From Desulfolutivibrio sulfoxidireducens (GTDB lineage: Bacteria > Desulfobacterota > Desulfovibrionia > Desulfovibrionales > Desulfovibrionaceae), in NCBI RefSeq assembly GCF_013376475.1, contig NZ_CP045508.1, positions 496,001 to 560,000 on the forward strand: a DNA stretch of 64,000 nt. Reading direction: 5' to 3'. The position numbers and the translations under genes are program-made. Positions 52,524-60,896 of this stretch are shown piece after piece. The notes under the pieces are model-generated. The model did not search any database and was not told the origin of the DNA. It saw nothing but the letters and a program-made list of their open reading frames with translations. Numbering within the stretch: position 1 is the first letter of the stretch; every line of letters begins with the position of its first letter.

Positions 52524-53159
52524 ATGGACAGCCCAAAACGGATCAGCCAGGCCGAGAGGCCCCGGAACCGGGAAGCCACAATGCGGCTCCTGGTTGAGGC
52601 GGTCGGCCGGGTGCTGGCCCGGCAGGGGTTCCGGGCCGTCAAGGTCAATGTCGTGGCCCGGGAGGCGGGCGTCGACAAGGTGCTCATCTATCGCTACTTC
52701 GGCGGCCTGCCCGGCCTCGTGGAGGCCTTCGCCCACAGCGGCGACTTCTGGCCCGACGTGGTGGATTTGGCTGGTGGCGATGTTGCGGCCGTTGCGGCCC
52801 TGCCCTTTGCCGAACGCCTAGTGCTCGTATCACGCAACTACCTGAAACGCCTGCTGCGCCGCCCGCTAACCCTGGAAATCCTGGCCTGGCGGTTCATGGA
52901 GCAAAACGAACTCACCGACGCCCTGGACTCTGCCAGGGAAGCCGGCGGGAACCGGCTGATGCGGCTTGTGGAAAGCGGCGACGTGCCGCCCTCCCTGGAC
53001 ATGCCGGCCCTTTACGCCTTCCTGGGAGCCGCCATCAATCATTTGGCCGTCCGCTCCCGGACGGAAAAAACATTCGTCGGCCTGCCGCTTGACGACCCAG
53101 CCACCTGGGAACGCTTTGAGGCCATGCTGGAAAGGATCATCCGTAGCGTGGCGGGGTAG
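52524..53159 (+). CDS. TetR-family transcriptional regulator
   Basis: This 211-residue regulator has an HTH at about residues 15-60 (RLLVEAVGRVLARQGFRAVK, VVAREAGVDKVLIYRYFGGL). The C-terminal helical domain resembles the TetR_C variants with a conserved tryptophan (EILAWRFMEQNELTDALDSA). It probably binds GTCACC-N4-GGTGAC, which is found at its own promoter and at that of the next gene. The last 69 bases of the gene are duplicated just downstream. A longer frame upstream reads through repeat DNA. Confidence 0.88.
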   Translation: MDSPKRISQAERPRNREATMRLLVEAVGRVLARQGFRAVKVNVVAREAGVDKVLIYRYFGGLPGLVEAFAHSGDFWPDVVDLAGGDVAAVAALPFAERLVLVSRNYLKRLLRRPLTLEILAWRFMEQNELTDALDSAREAGGNRLMRLVESGDVPPSLDMPALYAFLGAAINHLAVRSRTEKTFVGLPLDDPATWERFEAMLERIIRSVAG

Positions 53160-53240
53160 AGGCATTTTGACGACCCAGCCACCTGGGAACGCTTTGAGGC
53201 CATGCTGGAAAGGAGCATCCGCAGCAGGGCAGGGTAGGGG
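53089..53240 (+). repeat. 78-base tandem duplication of the tetR 3' end
   Basis: TTGACGACCCAGCCACCTGG starts at 53089 and again at 53167. The copies stay alike to near 53240, with about six base differences. The first copy is the end of tetR; the second is non-coding. Confidence 0.9.
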
Positions 53241-53259
53241 AATTTTTTTTGGGCGAAAT

Positions 53260-53275
53260 GTCACCGTATGGTGAC
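53260..53275. promoter_or_regulatory. Second TetR-type operator, upstream of the barrel gene
   Basis: GTCACC-GTAT-GGTGAC matches the palindrome at the tetR promoter except in the centre. It lies 57 bases before the next ATG, so the TetR protein probably controls both genes. Confidence 0.65.
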
Positions 53276-53332
53276 AGCCTGATTCAATCCAGACCCGAAG
53301 CGGGTGGGCAACACAACCTGAAGGAGTGGGAC

Positions 53333-54322
53333 ATGCCGTACCGGACGCATCAAAACAGGGAACTGGCTTTTCTGGGAATTCCGCACAGGTCGTGGCCGTG
53401 GATCGTCGGCCTGGGGCTTTTGGCCGTGACGCTGATTCTGGTTGTCGTCGACGAGACCAGAGCCGCCCAGGGGCCTGTGGGCGAAGAGGAAGAGGCCCTG
53501 GCAGCCATGCGCAGGCGGGAGGAATCCGATGCAACCCTGTCCGGCCTGGGCCTGGAGTCCGCCGGCAGCGCCATTGCCCCGGCCAACGTCTCCGGCACGG
53601 GCATGGCCGTGTGGCGTGACGAGATCAAGGCCTCTTACGATATGCCGCATTTCGGTTTCGATGCGGGATATGTGGGTAGCCATTACCTGTTTTCCAAAAC
53701 CGGGAACCTGCTCTTTGCCGGGCGCAGGCCCTTTGAGCATCTGCACAGGCTGGAGGCCGGGGTCACCGTCAGGGGCGGTTTGTGGGGGAACGTCACCGGG
53801 TTTGCGGGGTTCCGGGGCAGCCTGGGCTTCGAACGCGACCCCGGCAGGGGATACGAGGGTACGGCGCTGGCGGGACTCGCCTTCCCCCTGGGCGGCAGTT
53901 GGACCATGACCCTGGGCGGCGGCGCGTCCATCAACAAAGTGGAGGTCCAGCCCGCGGCCCTGCTCGGATTCCGCTACGATGCAGGTGGAGCGTTTGCAGC
54001 CGACCTGGGCTTTCCCCGCACCGAGATCACCTGGCGCGGCGGGCCGTGGTGGGCGTTGCGCCTGACCGGAGGCCTGGATGCGGGGTTCTACGCCCTCTCC
54101 GGCGGCAATCCCGTGGCTCCGGACGGCTACGTTTCCCTGCTGTCGCCGCAAGGCGGCCTGTGGCTTGACCTGCGGCCCCTGGAGGGGCTTGTCGTGAGCC
54201 TTGGGGGCTTGTATTCCCTGCCCGGAACCATGTCGATCTACCGGGAGAGCGGGTCACGCCTCAAACGGCTCGATGTGGGCGGCGCGCCGGGCGGCGGCCT
54301 GCGCCTTCGCTATGAGTTCTAG
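53333..54322 (+). CDS. Outer-membrane beta-barrel-like protein
   Basis: This 329-residue protein starts at an ATG with an AAGGAG site. An N-terminal hydrophobic segment (WIVGLGLLAVTLILVVV) acts as signal or anchor. A charged linker follows, then alternating amphipathic strands rich in Gly and aromatic residues (GGLWGNVTGFAGFRGSLGFE, PWWALRLTGGLDAGFYALSG). It ends in Phe (RLRYEF), the usual mark for outer-membrane insertion. No specific family was recognised. Pairing with a TetR regulator suggests an inducible porin or surface protein. Confidence 0.72.
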   Translation: MPYRTHQNRELAFLGIPHRSWPWIVGLGLLAVTLILVVVDETRAAQGPVGEEEEALAAMRRREESDATLSGLGLESAGSAIAPANVSGTGMAVWRDEIKASYDMPHFGFDAGYVGSHYLFSKTGNLLFAGRRPFEHLHRLEAGVTVRGGLWGNVTGFAGFRGSLGFERDPGRGYEGTALAGLAFPLGGSWTMTLGGGASINKVEVQPAALLGFRYDAGGAFAADLGFPRTEITWRGGPWWALRLTGGLDAGFYALSGGNPVAPDGYVSLLSPQGGLWLDLRPLEGLVVSLGGLYSLPGTMSIYRESGSRLKRLDVGGAPGGGLRLRYEF

Positions 54323-54404
54323 CGTGACGCCCTGACAAGGCAGTGGACGACGTGGCATACATGGCGGCGCATGCGGGAGGAGGAAGCCCTCGCATGAGCC
54401 GCCG

Positions 54405-56459
54405 TCACGAGGCGGATTTTTTCTTCACGGCCTTTGGAGCGGCCTCGCCGGTGAAGCGTTCGATGCGTTGCTTGTAGGCCACGAGCCCGTTGACCATGCC
54501 CTGGGCCAAGGCCTCCAGGTATTTGTCCGAGGCCAGGCGTTTGGCGTCGTCGGGGTTGGTGATGTAGCCCATCTCCACGAGCACGGCGGGCATGCGCGCG
54601 CCCATGAGCACATAGAAGGGGGCCTCGTGGGTGCCCCGATCGCGGGTCTTCCAGCGTCCGGAGACGGACCCGATGGTTTGGGTTTGAACGGTCTTGGCCA
54701 GATCCCGGGACTCCTTCATCTTGGTGTTGAGCATGAGGTCGGTCAGGATGAGCTGCAGGTCGCTTATGGTCTTGGCCGAGACCGCGTTTTCCCGGGCGGC
54801 CACGCGCACGGCATCCTCGGTGCTGGCCAGGTTCAGGGAATAGATTTCGAGTCCCGAGGACTTGGCGTCGCCGTGGGCGTTGCAGTGGATGGACACGAAC
54901 AGGTCGGCCTTTTTGGCGTTGGCCATGGCCGTACGTTCCTCCAGGGGGATGAACACGTCCCTGGTGCGCGTGTAGAGCACCGTAAAGCCGTGGTCCTCGA
55001 GCTTTTTGCCCAGGATCCTGGCGAAGCGCAGGTTGACGTCCTTCTCCACCAGCGTGTTCAGGCCCTGAGCCCCGGGGTCCTTGCCGCCGTGTCCGGCGTC
55101 GACCATGATGGTGCGCACGGTGAGCCCCAGTTGCTCCACCAGATCCCCGATGCGCTTTTCGCTGCCTGGAGGCGGCGTGTAGGCCGACACGGCGGGTGCT
55201 TTCGCGGAAGGCGCGGGGGCCTTGGCGGACGTGGCGGCGGCGTCCTTGGCGGCCTGGGCCGTCTCCTCGCGCATGGCCGCCGTGGCGGCGTCCTTGCCGT
55301 CCTTGGCCGTGGCGGCGCTCTTTCCGGACGGGGCGGATGTCGTGTCCTTGCGCTTGAAGAGGTTGGCGAGCCAGCCGTCGTATTTGTCGTCGGGTTTGGC
55401 CCCGCTGCCGGCCGATGCCGGGGCGGCCTCCTCCCTGGTCTCGGCCGGGGACCGGGGCTTGCCGGCCTTGGCCTTGGCGTAGACGTCGAGCACCACCCGG
55501 AAGGGGCTATCCAGGGTGAACACGTTCTGGCGGTCAAGGTTGTCGATGTCCAGGACCACGCGGACCACGTTCGGCTTGTTGTAGGCGGTGCGGATCTGGC
55601 GCAGGATGCCGTCGGAGATCTTCTCGTCCGGGCGAACGTTCGGACCGAGCTTGACGTTGTCCAGGTCGATATACAGGCGGCGCGGGGCCGCGGATTCGCC
55701 CGGGGCCTGATCCAGGAGTTGGTAGCGGTAGGAGGTTTCCTTGTCCAGGCACAGGGTGATGCGCGAATAATCGTCCCCCCCGGTCTTGGAGATGTCCGAG
55801 AGCAGGGCGGGGCTGGAGGGAGAGGCCAGGTTCGGGGCGGCGGATGAAGAACTGCCGCCTCCCGGAGCGTTTGACGCCCCTGGTGTCGGGGCGGTCTTGG
55901 CCATATCCTTGCCCGGGTCCGCCGTCCTTGGTTCCGGGACGAAAGACGGGTCGAGGGCGCGCAGCATCTCCACGGCCTCGGCGATCTTGTCCCCGTCGGG
56001 ATAGCGTTTGATGACCGCGCGCAATTCGGCCATGGCCTGGGCGGGGTCCTTGAGGCGGTCCCGGAATACCGCGGCCCGGCGCACGTAGGCGTCGTCGGCC
56101 CATTCGTGGCGGGGATAGCGGTCGATCATGCGCTGGTAGAGGTCCAGGCAGGCGGTGGCGTCCTTTTTCAGAAAGGACCGCAAGGCCAGTTCCTCGTGGA
56201 CCCAGCCCCGATAGAACAGGGCCTTGGGCGCCAGGGGGCCGTTTGGGGCGTCGCGGTAGACGGCAACGAACGTCTTGTCCAGGGCCAGCCATTTTTCCCG
56301 CGACTTCCCGGCCTTGGCATCCGTGGACAGATGTTTGAACTCGCGCAGGCCCTCGCGGTAGGTCGTGTCCGGAGCGGCGGCAAAGGCCCGTCCCTCGGAG
56401 AATCCCGCCAGGCACAGGAAGGCCGCCACCGCCAGGAGGAGCCCGACGGCCTTTCCCAT
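54405..56459 (-). CDS. N-acetylmuramoyl-L-alanine amidase (AmiC type) with AMIN domain
   Basis: This 684-residue exported enzyme cuts peptide stems from peptidoglycan during cell separation. It has a signal peptide (MGKAVGLLLAVAAFLCLAGF) and a TPR-like, tol-pal-like helical region (about 30-190). An AMIN septal-targeting domain lies at about 225-335, and an Ala/Lys/Pro-rich linker follows. The Amidase_3 catalytic domain (about 455-670) has zinc ligands in MVDAGHGGKDPGA, TLVEKDVNLRF and FVSIHCNAHG, and the catalytic Glu in VLVEMGYITNPDD. The start was chosen for the signal peptide. glmS lies upstream on the same strand, 43 bases away. Confidence 0.92.
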   Translation of the reverse strand: MGKAVGLLLAVAAFLCLAGFSEGRAFAAAPDTTYREGLREFKHLSTDAKAGKSREKWLALDKTFVAVYRDAPNGPLAPKALFYRGWVHEELALRSFLKKDATACLDLYQRMIDRYPRHEWADDAYVRRAAVFRDRLKDPAQAMAELRAVIKRYPDGDKIAEAVEMLRALDPSFVPEPRTADPGKDMAKTAPTPGASNAPGGGSSSSAAPNLASPSSPALLSDISKTGGDDYSRITLCLDKETSYRYQLLDQAPGESAAPRRLYIDLDNVKLGPNVRPDEKISDGILRQIRTAYNKPNVVRVVLDIDNLDRQNVFTLDSPFRVVLDVYAKAKAGKPRSPAETREEAAPASAGSGAKPDDKYDGWLANLFKRKDTTSAPSGKSAATAKDGKDAATAAMREETAQAAKDAAATSAKAPAPSAKAPAVSAYTPPPGSEKRIGDLVEQLGLTVRTIMVDAGHGGKDPGAQGLNTLVEKDVNLRFARILGKKLEDHGFTVLYTRTRDVFIPLEERTAMANAKKADLFVSIHCNAHGDAKSSGLEIYSLNLASTEDAVRVAARENAVSAKTISDLQLILTDLMLNTKMKESRDLAKTVQTQTIGSVSGRWKTRDRGTHEAPFYVLMGARMPAVLVEMGYITNPDDAKRLASDKYLEALAQGMVNGLVAYKQRIERFTGEAAPKAVKKKSAS

Positions 56460-56502
56460 GCAAAAAGGCCGTGCCGCCCGGAACCCGGACGCGCCGTCCC
56501 GT

Positions 56503-58326
56503 CTATTCGACGGTGACGCTTTTGGCCAGATTTCGTGGCTGATCGACATCTTTCCCCAGGTAATCCGCCATTTCATAGGCGAACATTTGCAGTGCCGGAA
56601 GCATGAGGAAGGTGGACAGGGGGCCCCACGCCTTGGGTGTTTCCCAGATGTGGTCCACGCGCATGTCCGCCCCGGGGTGGGTCAGGGCGATGATCTTTCC
56701 CCCCCGGGCCTGGACCTCTTCGAGGTTGGATTTGACCTTGGGAAAAAGCTCGTCCATGGGGGCCAGGGCGAAGGTCGGAAACCTGGGGTCGATCAGCGCG
56801 ATGGGGCCGTGCTTCATTTCTCCGGCGGCATAGCCCTCGGCGTGGATGTAGGAGATTTCCTTGAGCTTGAGCGCCCCCTCCAGGGCCAGGGGATAGTAAG
56901 GCCCCCGGCCGAGATAGAGAAAGCTCGAGACCTCGCTGTAGGTCTTGGCCAGGTCCATGGCCCGCTCGCGCATGCGCGGCAGTTCCGCCTCAAGCACGCT
57001 TGGCAGTTTTTCCAGACTCGTCAGGCAGTCGATCCGGTCCTGGCGGGATATCTTGCCCGTGGCCTCGCCCAGGCACAGGGCCAGAAGGGTCAGCACGGTG
57101 AGCTGGCTGCACATGGCCTTGGTGGAGGCCACGGAGATTTCCGGGCCGGCCTGGGTGGAGATGACCACGTCCGATTCCCGGGCCACGCTCGATCCCACCA
57201 CGTTGCACAGCCCGATGACCTTGGCTCCGCGCTGCCTGGCCAGGCGCATGCCGGCCAGGGTGTCGGCCGTTTCCCCGGACTGGCTGATGGCCAGGACCAC
57301 GTCGCCGGGTTGCAGGACGGGTTCGCGGTAGCGGAATTCCGAGGCGACCTCCACCCGGGTGGGCACCCCGGCCCACTGTTCCAGAAGATACATGCCCCAC
57401 AGTCCGGCGTGAAACGAGGTGCCGCAGGCCACGATGAAAAGCCTCTCCGGGGTCGGCAGTCCCGCGAGCTCGGGCAGGACCGCCCGGCCAGCGGCCACAT
57501 CCACCCGGCCGGCCAGGCAGTCGGCGATGACCTTGGGCTGCTCGAAGATTTCCTTGAGCATGAAGTGCTTGAAGCCGCCCTTCTGGGCCGCGCTCACGTC
57601 CCAGGTGATGTGCTTGATCTCTTTTTCGATGGGGGCGAGGGTGGCCACGTCCATGACCCGCCAGGAGGCGGCGTCGATGCGCACCATCTCGCCGTCCTCC
57701 AGAAAGACCACGTCCCTGGTGTAGGGCAGAAAGGCCGGGATGTCCGAGGCCAGGAAGTTTTCGCCCACGCCCACGCCAAGGACCAGGGGCGAGGACTTGC
57801 GCGCGGCGTGGATGACCCCGGGGGTGTCGAGGCTGACCACGGCCAGGGCGTACGCGCCCTCCACCCGGCCCAGGGTCTCGCTCATGGCCTGGTCCGTGGG
57901 CAGGCCCTTGTCGATCGCCCTGGCCAGGAGATGGGCCAGGACCTCGGTATCCGTATCCGAGGCGAAGGCGCAGCCTTCGGCCATGAGCTCGTTTTTTATT
58001 TCCTGGTAGTTCTCGATGATGCCATTGTGGATCACGGCCAGTCGTTTGGCTCCGTCCGTGTGCGGATGGGCGTTTTTTTCGATGGGTAGCCCATGGGTGG
58101 CCCAGCGGGTGTGGCCGATGCCGGAGGTGGCCTGGAAAACATTCTGGCCCTCGAGGCGTTTTTCCAGGTTGGCGAGCTTGCCCTGGGCGCGCACGACATG
58201 CAGTTCGCCGTGCTGCAAAAACGCCACGCCAGCCGAATCATAGCCCCGGTATTCCAGACGCCTGAGGCCTTCCAATATGACCGGCACGGCCGGTCTGTGG
58301 CCGCAATACCCGATGATTCCGCACAT
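56503..58326 (-). CDS. glmS: Glutamine-fructose-6-phosphate aminotransferase
   Basis: This 607-residue enzyme makes glucosamine-6-phosphate for peptidoglycan and LPS. The N-terminal glutaminase begins MCGIIGYCGHRPA, with Cys2 as the nucleophile after Met removal. Two SIS domains follow (CGTSFHAGLWGMYLLEQWAG and SQSGETADTLAGMRLARQRG). It ends in AKSVTVE, the conserved GlmS C-terminus. The frame extends upstream, but the MCGI start is obligatory for activity. The gene is followed by the amidase, so both concern the cell wall. Confidence 0.97.
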   Translation of the reverse strand: MCGIIGYCGHRPAVPVILEGLRRLEYRGYDSAGVAFLQHGELHVVRAQGKLANLEKRLEGQNVFQATSGIGHTRWATHGLPIEKNAHPHTDGAKRLAVIHNGIIENYQEIKNELMAEGCAFASDTDTEVLAHLLARAIDKGLPTDQAMSETLGRVEGAYALAVVSLDTPGVIHAARKSSPLVLGVGVGENFLASDIPAFLPYTRDVVFLEDGEMVRIDAASWRVMDVATLAPIEKEIKHITWDVSAAQKGGFKHFMLKEIFEQPKVIADCLAGRVDVAAGRAVLPELAGLPTPERLFIVACGTSFHAGLWGMYLLEQWAGVPTRVEVASEFRYREPVLQPGDVVLAISQSGETADTLAGMRLARQRGAKVIGLCNVVGSSVARESDVVISTQAGPEISVASTKAMCSQLTVLTLLALCLGEATGKISRQDRIDCLTSLEKLPSVLEAELPRMRERAMDLAKTYSEVSSFLYLGRGPYYPLALEGALKLKEISYIHAEGYAAGEMKHGPIALIDPRFPTFALAPMDELFPKVKSNLEEVQARGGKIIALTHPGADMRVDHIWETPKAWGPLSTFLMLPALQMFAYEMADYLGKDVDQPRNLAKSVTVE

Positions 58327-58482
58327 GTCGGCTCCGATGGTTGTCGATGACGGCAAAGGGCCATCCCCGAAAGCAGCTTGACTCCCTTACAATGTCGCTT
58401 CGCACATATCAAGGACGCCGGCCGGCGGGCCTGCCGGGGCCTCGGGTCCCCGCCTCCCGGTCGCTTGGGGCGCGCGGTTTCG

Positions 58483-58648
58483 GACGCGTCACATGTTCCG
58501 ATGTCCCTCCCGGGGAACATGCCCGCCCGCGTATCCGACTCATTCCCTTGGCTTTTTGCCGGCGCGACGCGTCACATGTTCCGACGTCCCTCCCGGGGAA
58601 CATGCCCGCCTGCGTACCCGACGCATTCCCTTGGCTTTTTGCCGGCGC
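58483..58648 (+). repeat. Two 83-base direct repeats between glmS and rdgB
   Basis: GACGCGTCACATGTTCCG begins at 58483 and again at 58566. Each copy runs through CTTGGCTTTTTGCCGGCGC and contains an inner CATGTTCC / GGGAACATG inverted repeat. The second copy merges into a long palindrome (58629-58671). The 58327-58731 stretch has no gene. Confidence 0.85.
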
Positions 58649-58731
58649 GACGCGCCGACAAAAAGCCAAGGAATTCGGGGGGTCCGGGGGGAATGATTCC
58701 CCCCGGGCGGGGTCCGGGGCGCAAGCCCCGG
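58629..58731 (-). repeat. Composite palindromic intergenic element, copy 4 (inverted)
   Basis: Read on the minus strand it begins next to the rdgB stop with GGGGCTTGCGCCCC. The GGGGGGAATCATTCCCCCC palindrome and a long stem (58629-58649 with 58651-58671, one mismatch) follow. Its order and position after a stop codon match copies 1 and 3. Confidence 0.78.
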
Positions 58732-59340
58732 TTATCCCCGCGGCACGTTCCTCAAAAGGGGGACCATTTGGGCCAGGGCGCGGCCTCGGTGGCTGCGGGC
58801 GTTCTTCTCTTCGGGGGTGAGCTGGGCGGCGGTGCGGCCCGTTTCGGGATCGAGGAACAGGGGATCGTAGCCGAAACCGCCGTGGCCCTGCAAGATGACG
58901 GCGATCGCACCTTCCCAGAATCCCTGGGTCTCTATGAGGCGGCCGTCCGGGGTGGCGGCGGCCATGGCGCAGGCGAAGCGGGCGGTGCGTTTTTCGGGAG
59001 GAACGTCTTTGAGGGCGGCAAGGAGTTTGACGTTATTTTCGGCGTCTGTGGCGTGCAAGCCGCTGTAGCGGGCGGAGAACACGCCCGGGGCGCCGGCCAG
59101 GGCGTCCACGCACAGGCCGGAGTCGTCGGCCACGGCGGTCAGGCCGGTGGCCTGGGCCACGGCCAGGGCCTTGATGCGGGCGTTCTCGGCGAAGGTGGCC
59201 CCGGTTTCGGGGATGTCGCCGATGTGGGGAAAATCGCACAGGCCCATCACGGTGATGCCCGTCCCGGCGAGCATGGCCGAGAGTTCGGCGATTTTGCCTG
59301 TGTTGCGGGTGGCCAGGACGATGGTTTTTTCACTCGGCAT
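58732..59340 (-). CDS. rdgB: XTP/dITP diphosphatase (RdgB/HAM1)
   Basis: This 202-residue house-cleaning enzyme hydrolyses ITP, dITP and XTP. Signatures are VLATRNTGKIAEL at the start, TAVADDSGLCVDALAGAPGV and FSARYSG. GYDPLFLDPETGRT appears near the C-terminus. The ATG at 59340 lies 8 bases from AAGGA. It overlaps the end of the kinase gene by 11 bases, so the two are coupled. Confidence 0.95.
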   Translation of the reverse strand: MPSEKTIVLATRNTGKIAELSAMLAGTGITVMGLCDFPHIGDIPETGATFAENARIKALAVAQATGLTAVADDSGLCVDALAGAPGVFSARYSGLHATDAENNVKLLAALKDVPPEKRTARFACAMAAATPDGRLIETQGFWEGAIAVILQGHGGFGYDPLFLDPETGRTAAQLTPEEKNARSHRGRALAQMVPLLRNVPRG

Positions 59341-60790
59341 GCGGGGCATCCTTGTCCAGGGCGAAAAAGGGGGGCAGAAGCAGGGTGACGGCGGTTCCCC
59401 GGCCCACCTCGCTTTTGATTTCCACGGAGCCGCCCAGGTCGTCGAGGATTTTTTTGGTCATGGCCAGGCCCAGTCCGGACCCCTTGTCGCGGGTGCTGAA
59501 AAAGGGATTGAAGACCTGGGGCAGGGTCTCCTTGGGGATGCCCTGGCCGGTGTCGGCGACGGTCAAAAAGACGTTGCCCTGGCGCATGCCCGTGGCCACG
59601 GTGATGCGGCCCCCATGGGGCATGGCCTCCATGGAGTTTTTGAGCAGGTTCACCAGGCACTGCTTGAGCAGTTCCGTATCGCCCCGGGCCTTGGGCAGGG
59701 ACGAGGCCGTTTCGACGATCATTTCCACGCCCTGCTTGTCCATGCCCACGCGCATGAGGTCCATGGTCTGCCGGACAATGTGGTTGAGGTCCACCTCGCC
59801 GGGCGTGGCCTGGGTAGGGCGGGCGAAATTGATGATGCTTTTCAGGATGGTGTCCAGGCGGTTGGACTCCTGGAGGATGATGCCCACTTTTTCCCGGGAG
59901 GGTTCGTCGATGCCTGATGAGCGTAAAAGCGAGTTGGCGAATCCGGCGATGGCGAACAGGGGATTGCGGATCTCGTGGGAGATGAACATGGACAGTTCGC
60001 CGATGGCCGCCAGGCGTTCGGATTTTTGCAGGCGGCGTTCCAGGAACACGTCGTGGGTCACGTCGCGGCGTACGATCACCGTATGCGCGGGGCGTCCCGG
60101 TTCGCCCACGGTATGGGCCGCGACCCGGAAGTAGCGCAGCCGGTCCTCGGCGTCCATGCGCGAATATTCGGCGCGTCCGTCCTTGCCGGACAAGAGGGCC
60201 TCCCACGGTGAGATGTCGTCCGGTGCGGCCGGGCGGAAGTGCTGCAGTTCGTCGAGGACCTCCCGGCAGTGGCGGCCTAAAAGCGCTTCCTTGGGTTTGC
60301 CGGTGCGCCGTCTGGCGACCCGGTTGACGTCCTCGACCAGGCCCGAGGGGCCGGCCAGGACCACCTCGTCGTCGAGGTGATCGAAGACGGCGTCCAGGTA
60401 GAGCTTGGTTTTCGAGAGATCCAGGCGACAGGTCTCGCACAGGGCGGCCGTGGAGACGGTGGTTTTGAGCAGCATGGCCGCGAGGCGGTCCATGACCGTG
60501 ACCCCTGGGGGGAGGACCGTGCCCGGCGGCAGGCCGTTGCCGGTCAGTTCGAGGATGCAGTTGACGTCCGGACGCGCGGCCAGAAGCGCGGCCAGGGATG
60601 GATAGACAGGGATGTCCGGCCCGGCCGAGGCCTGGCCGGGGTCGCCCGGGGCCGCTCCCGCGAACTGGACCTCGGCGAAGATTTCCTCCATGCCCGGGCC
60701 ATGCACAAAGGCGCGGAAGGATTCGATATCCGGCCCAGGGCCATAGAGGGCGATCCGATAGGGCTTGCGCGCCGCGTCGACCTTTGACAT
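59330..60790 (-). CDS. PAS-type sensor histidine kinase
   Basis: This 486-residue cytosolic kinase (no membrane segment seen) has an N-terminal ligand- or nucleotide-binding-like domain (residues 1-150, starting YRIALYGPGPD). A PAS domain lies at about 155-270 (LDAVFDHLDDEVVLAGPSGL). The HisKA phosphoacceptor is in AAIGELSMFISHEIRNPLFA. The HATPase_c domain carries QCLVNLLKNSMEAMPHGG, VADTGQGIPKE and GSGLGLAMTKKIL. No response regulator is adjacent, so the partner is encoded elsewhere. Confidence 0.92.
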   Translation of the reverse strand: MSKVDAARKPYRIALYGPGPDIESFRAFVHGPGMEEIFAEVQFAGAAPGDPGQASAGPDIPVYPSLAALLAARPDVNCILELTGNGLPPGTVLPPGVTVMDRLAAMLLKTTVSTAALCETCRLDLSKTKLYLDAVFDHLDDEVVLAGPSGLVEDVNRVARRRTGKPKEALLGRHCREVLDELQHFRPAAPDDISPWEALLSGKDGRAEYSRMDAEDRLRYFRVAAHTVGEPGRPAHTVIVRRDVTHDVFLERRLQKSERLAAIGELSMFISHEIRNPLFAIAGFANSLLRSSGIDEPSREKVGIILQESNRLDTILKSIINFARPTQATPGEVDLNHIVRQTMDLMRVGMDKQGVEMIVETASSLPKARGDTELLKQCLVNLLKNSMEAMPHGGRITVATGMRQGNVFLTVADTGQGIPKETLPQVFNPFFSTRDKGSGLGLAMTKKILDDLGGSVEIKSEVGRGTAVTLLLPPFFALDKDAPHAE

Positions 60791-60896
60791 GTCCGGCTCC
60801 CCGGGGCCGCGCGGCGAGGCCGCGGCCGGTTTTGTCTTTTGATTTGGGCCATGATAGCGGGGGTCGGGTCGTGAGGCAAGAACCTTGGGAAATACC

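Noticed and set aside
58327-58731. A glmS ribozyme or other riboswitch near glmS
   Set aside because: The region is made of direct repeats and the composite palindrome; no ribozyme core pattern was recognised.
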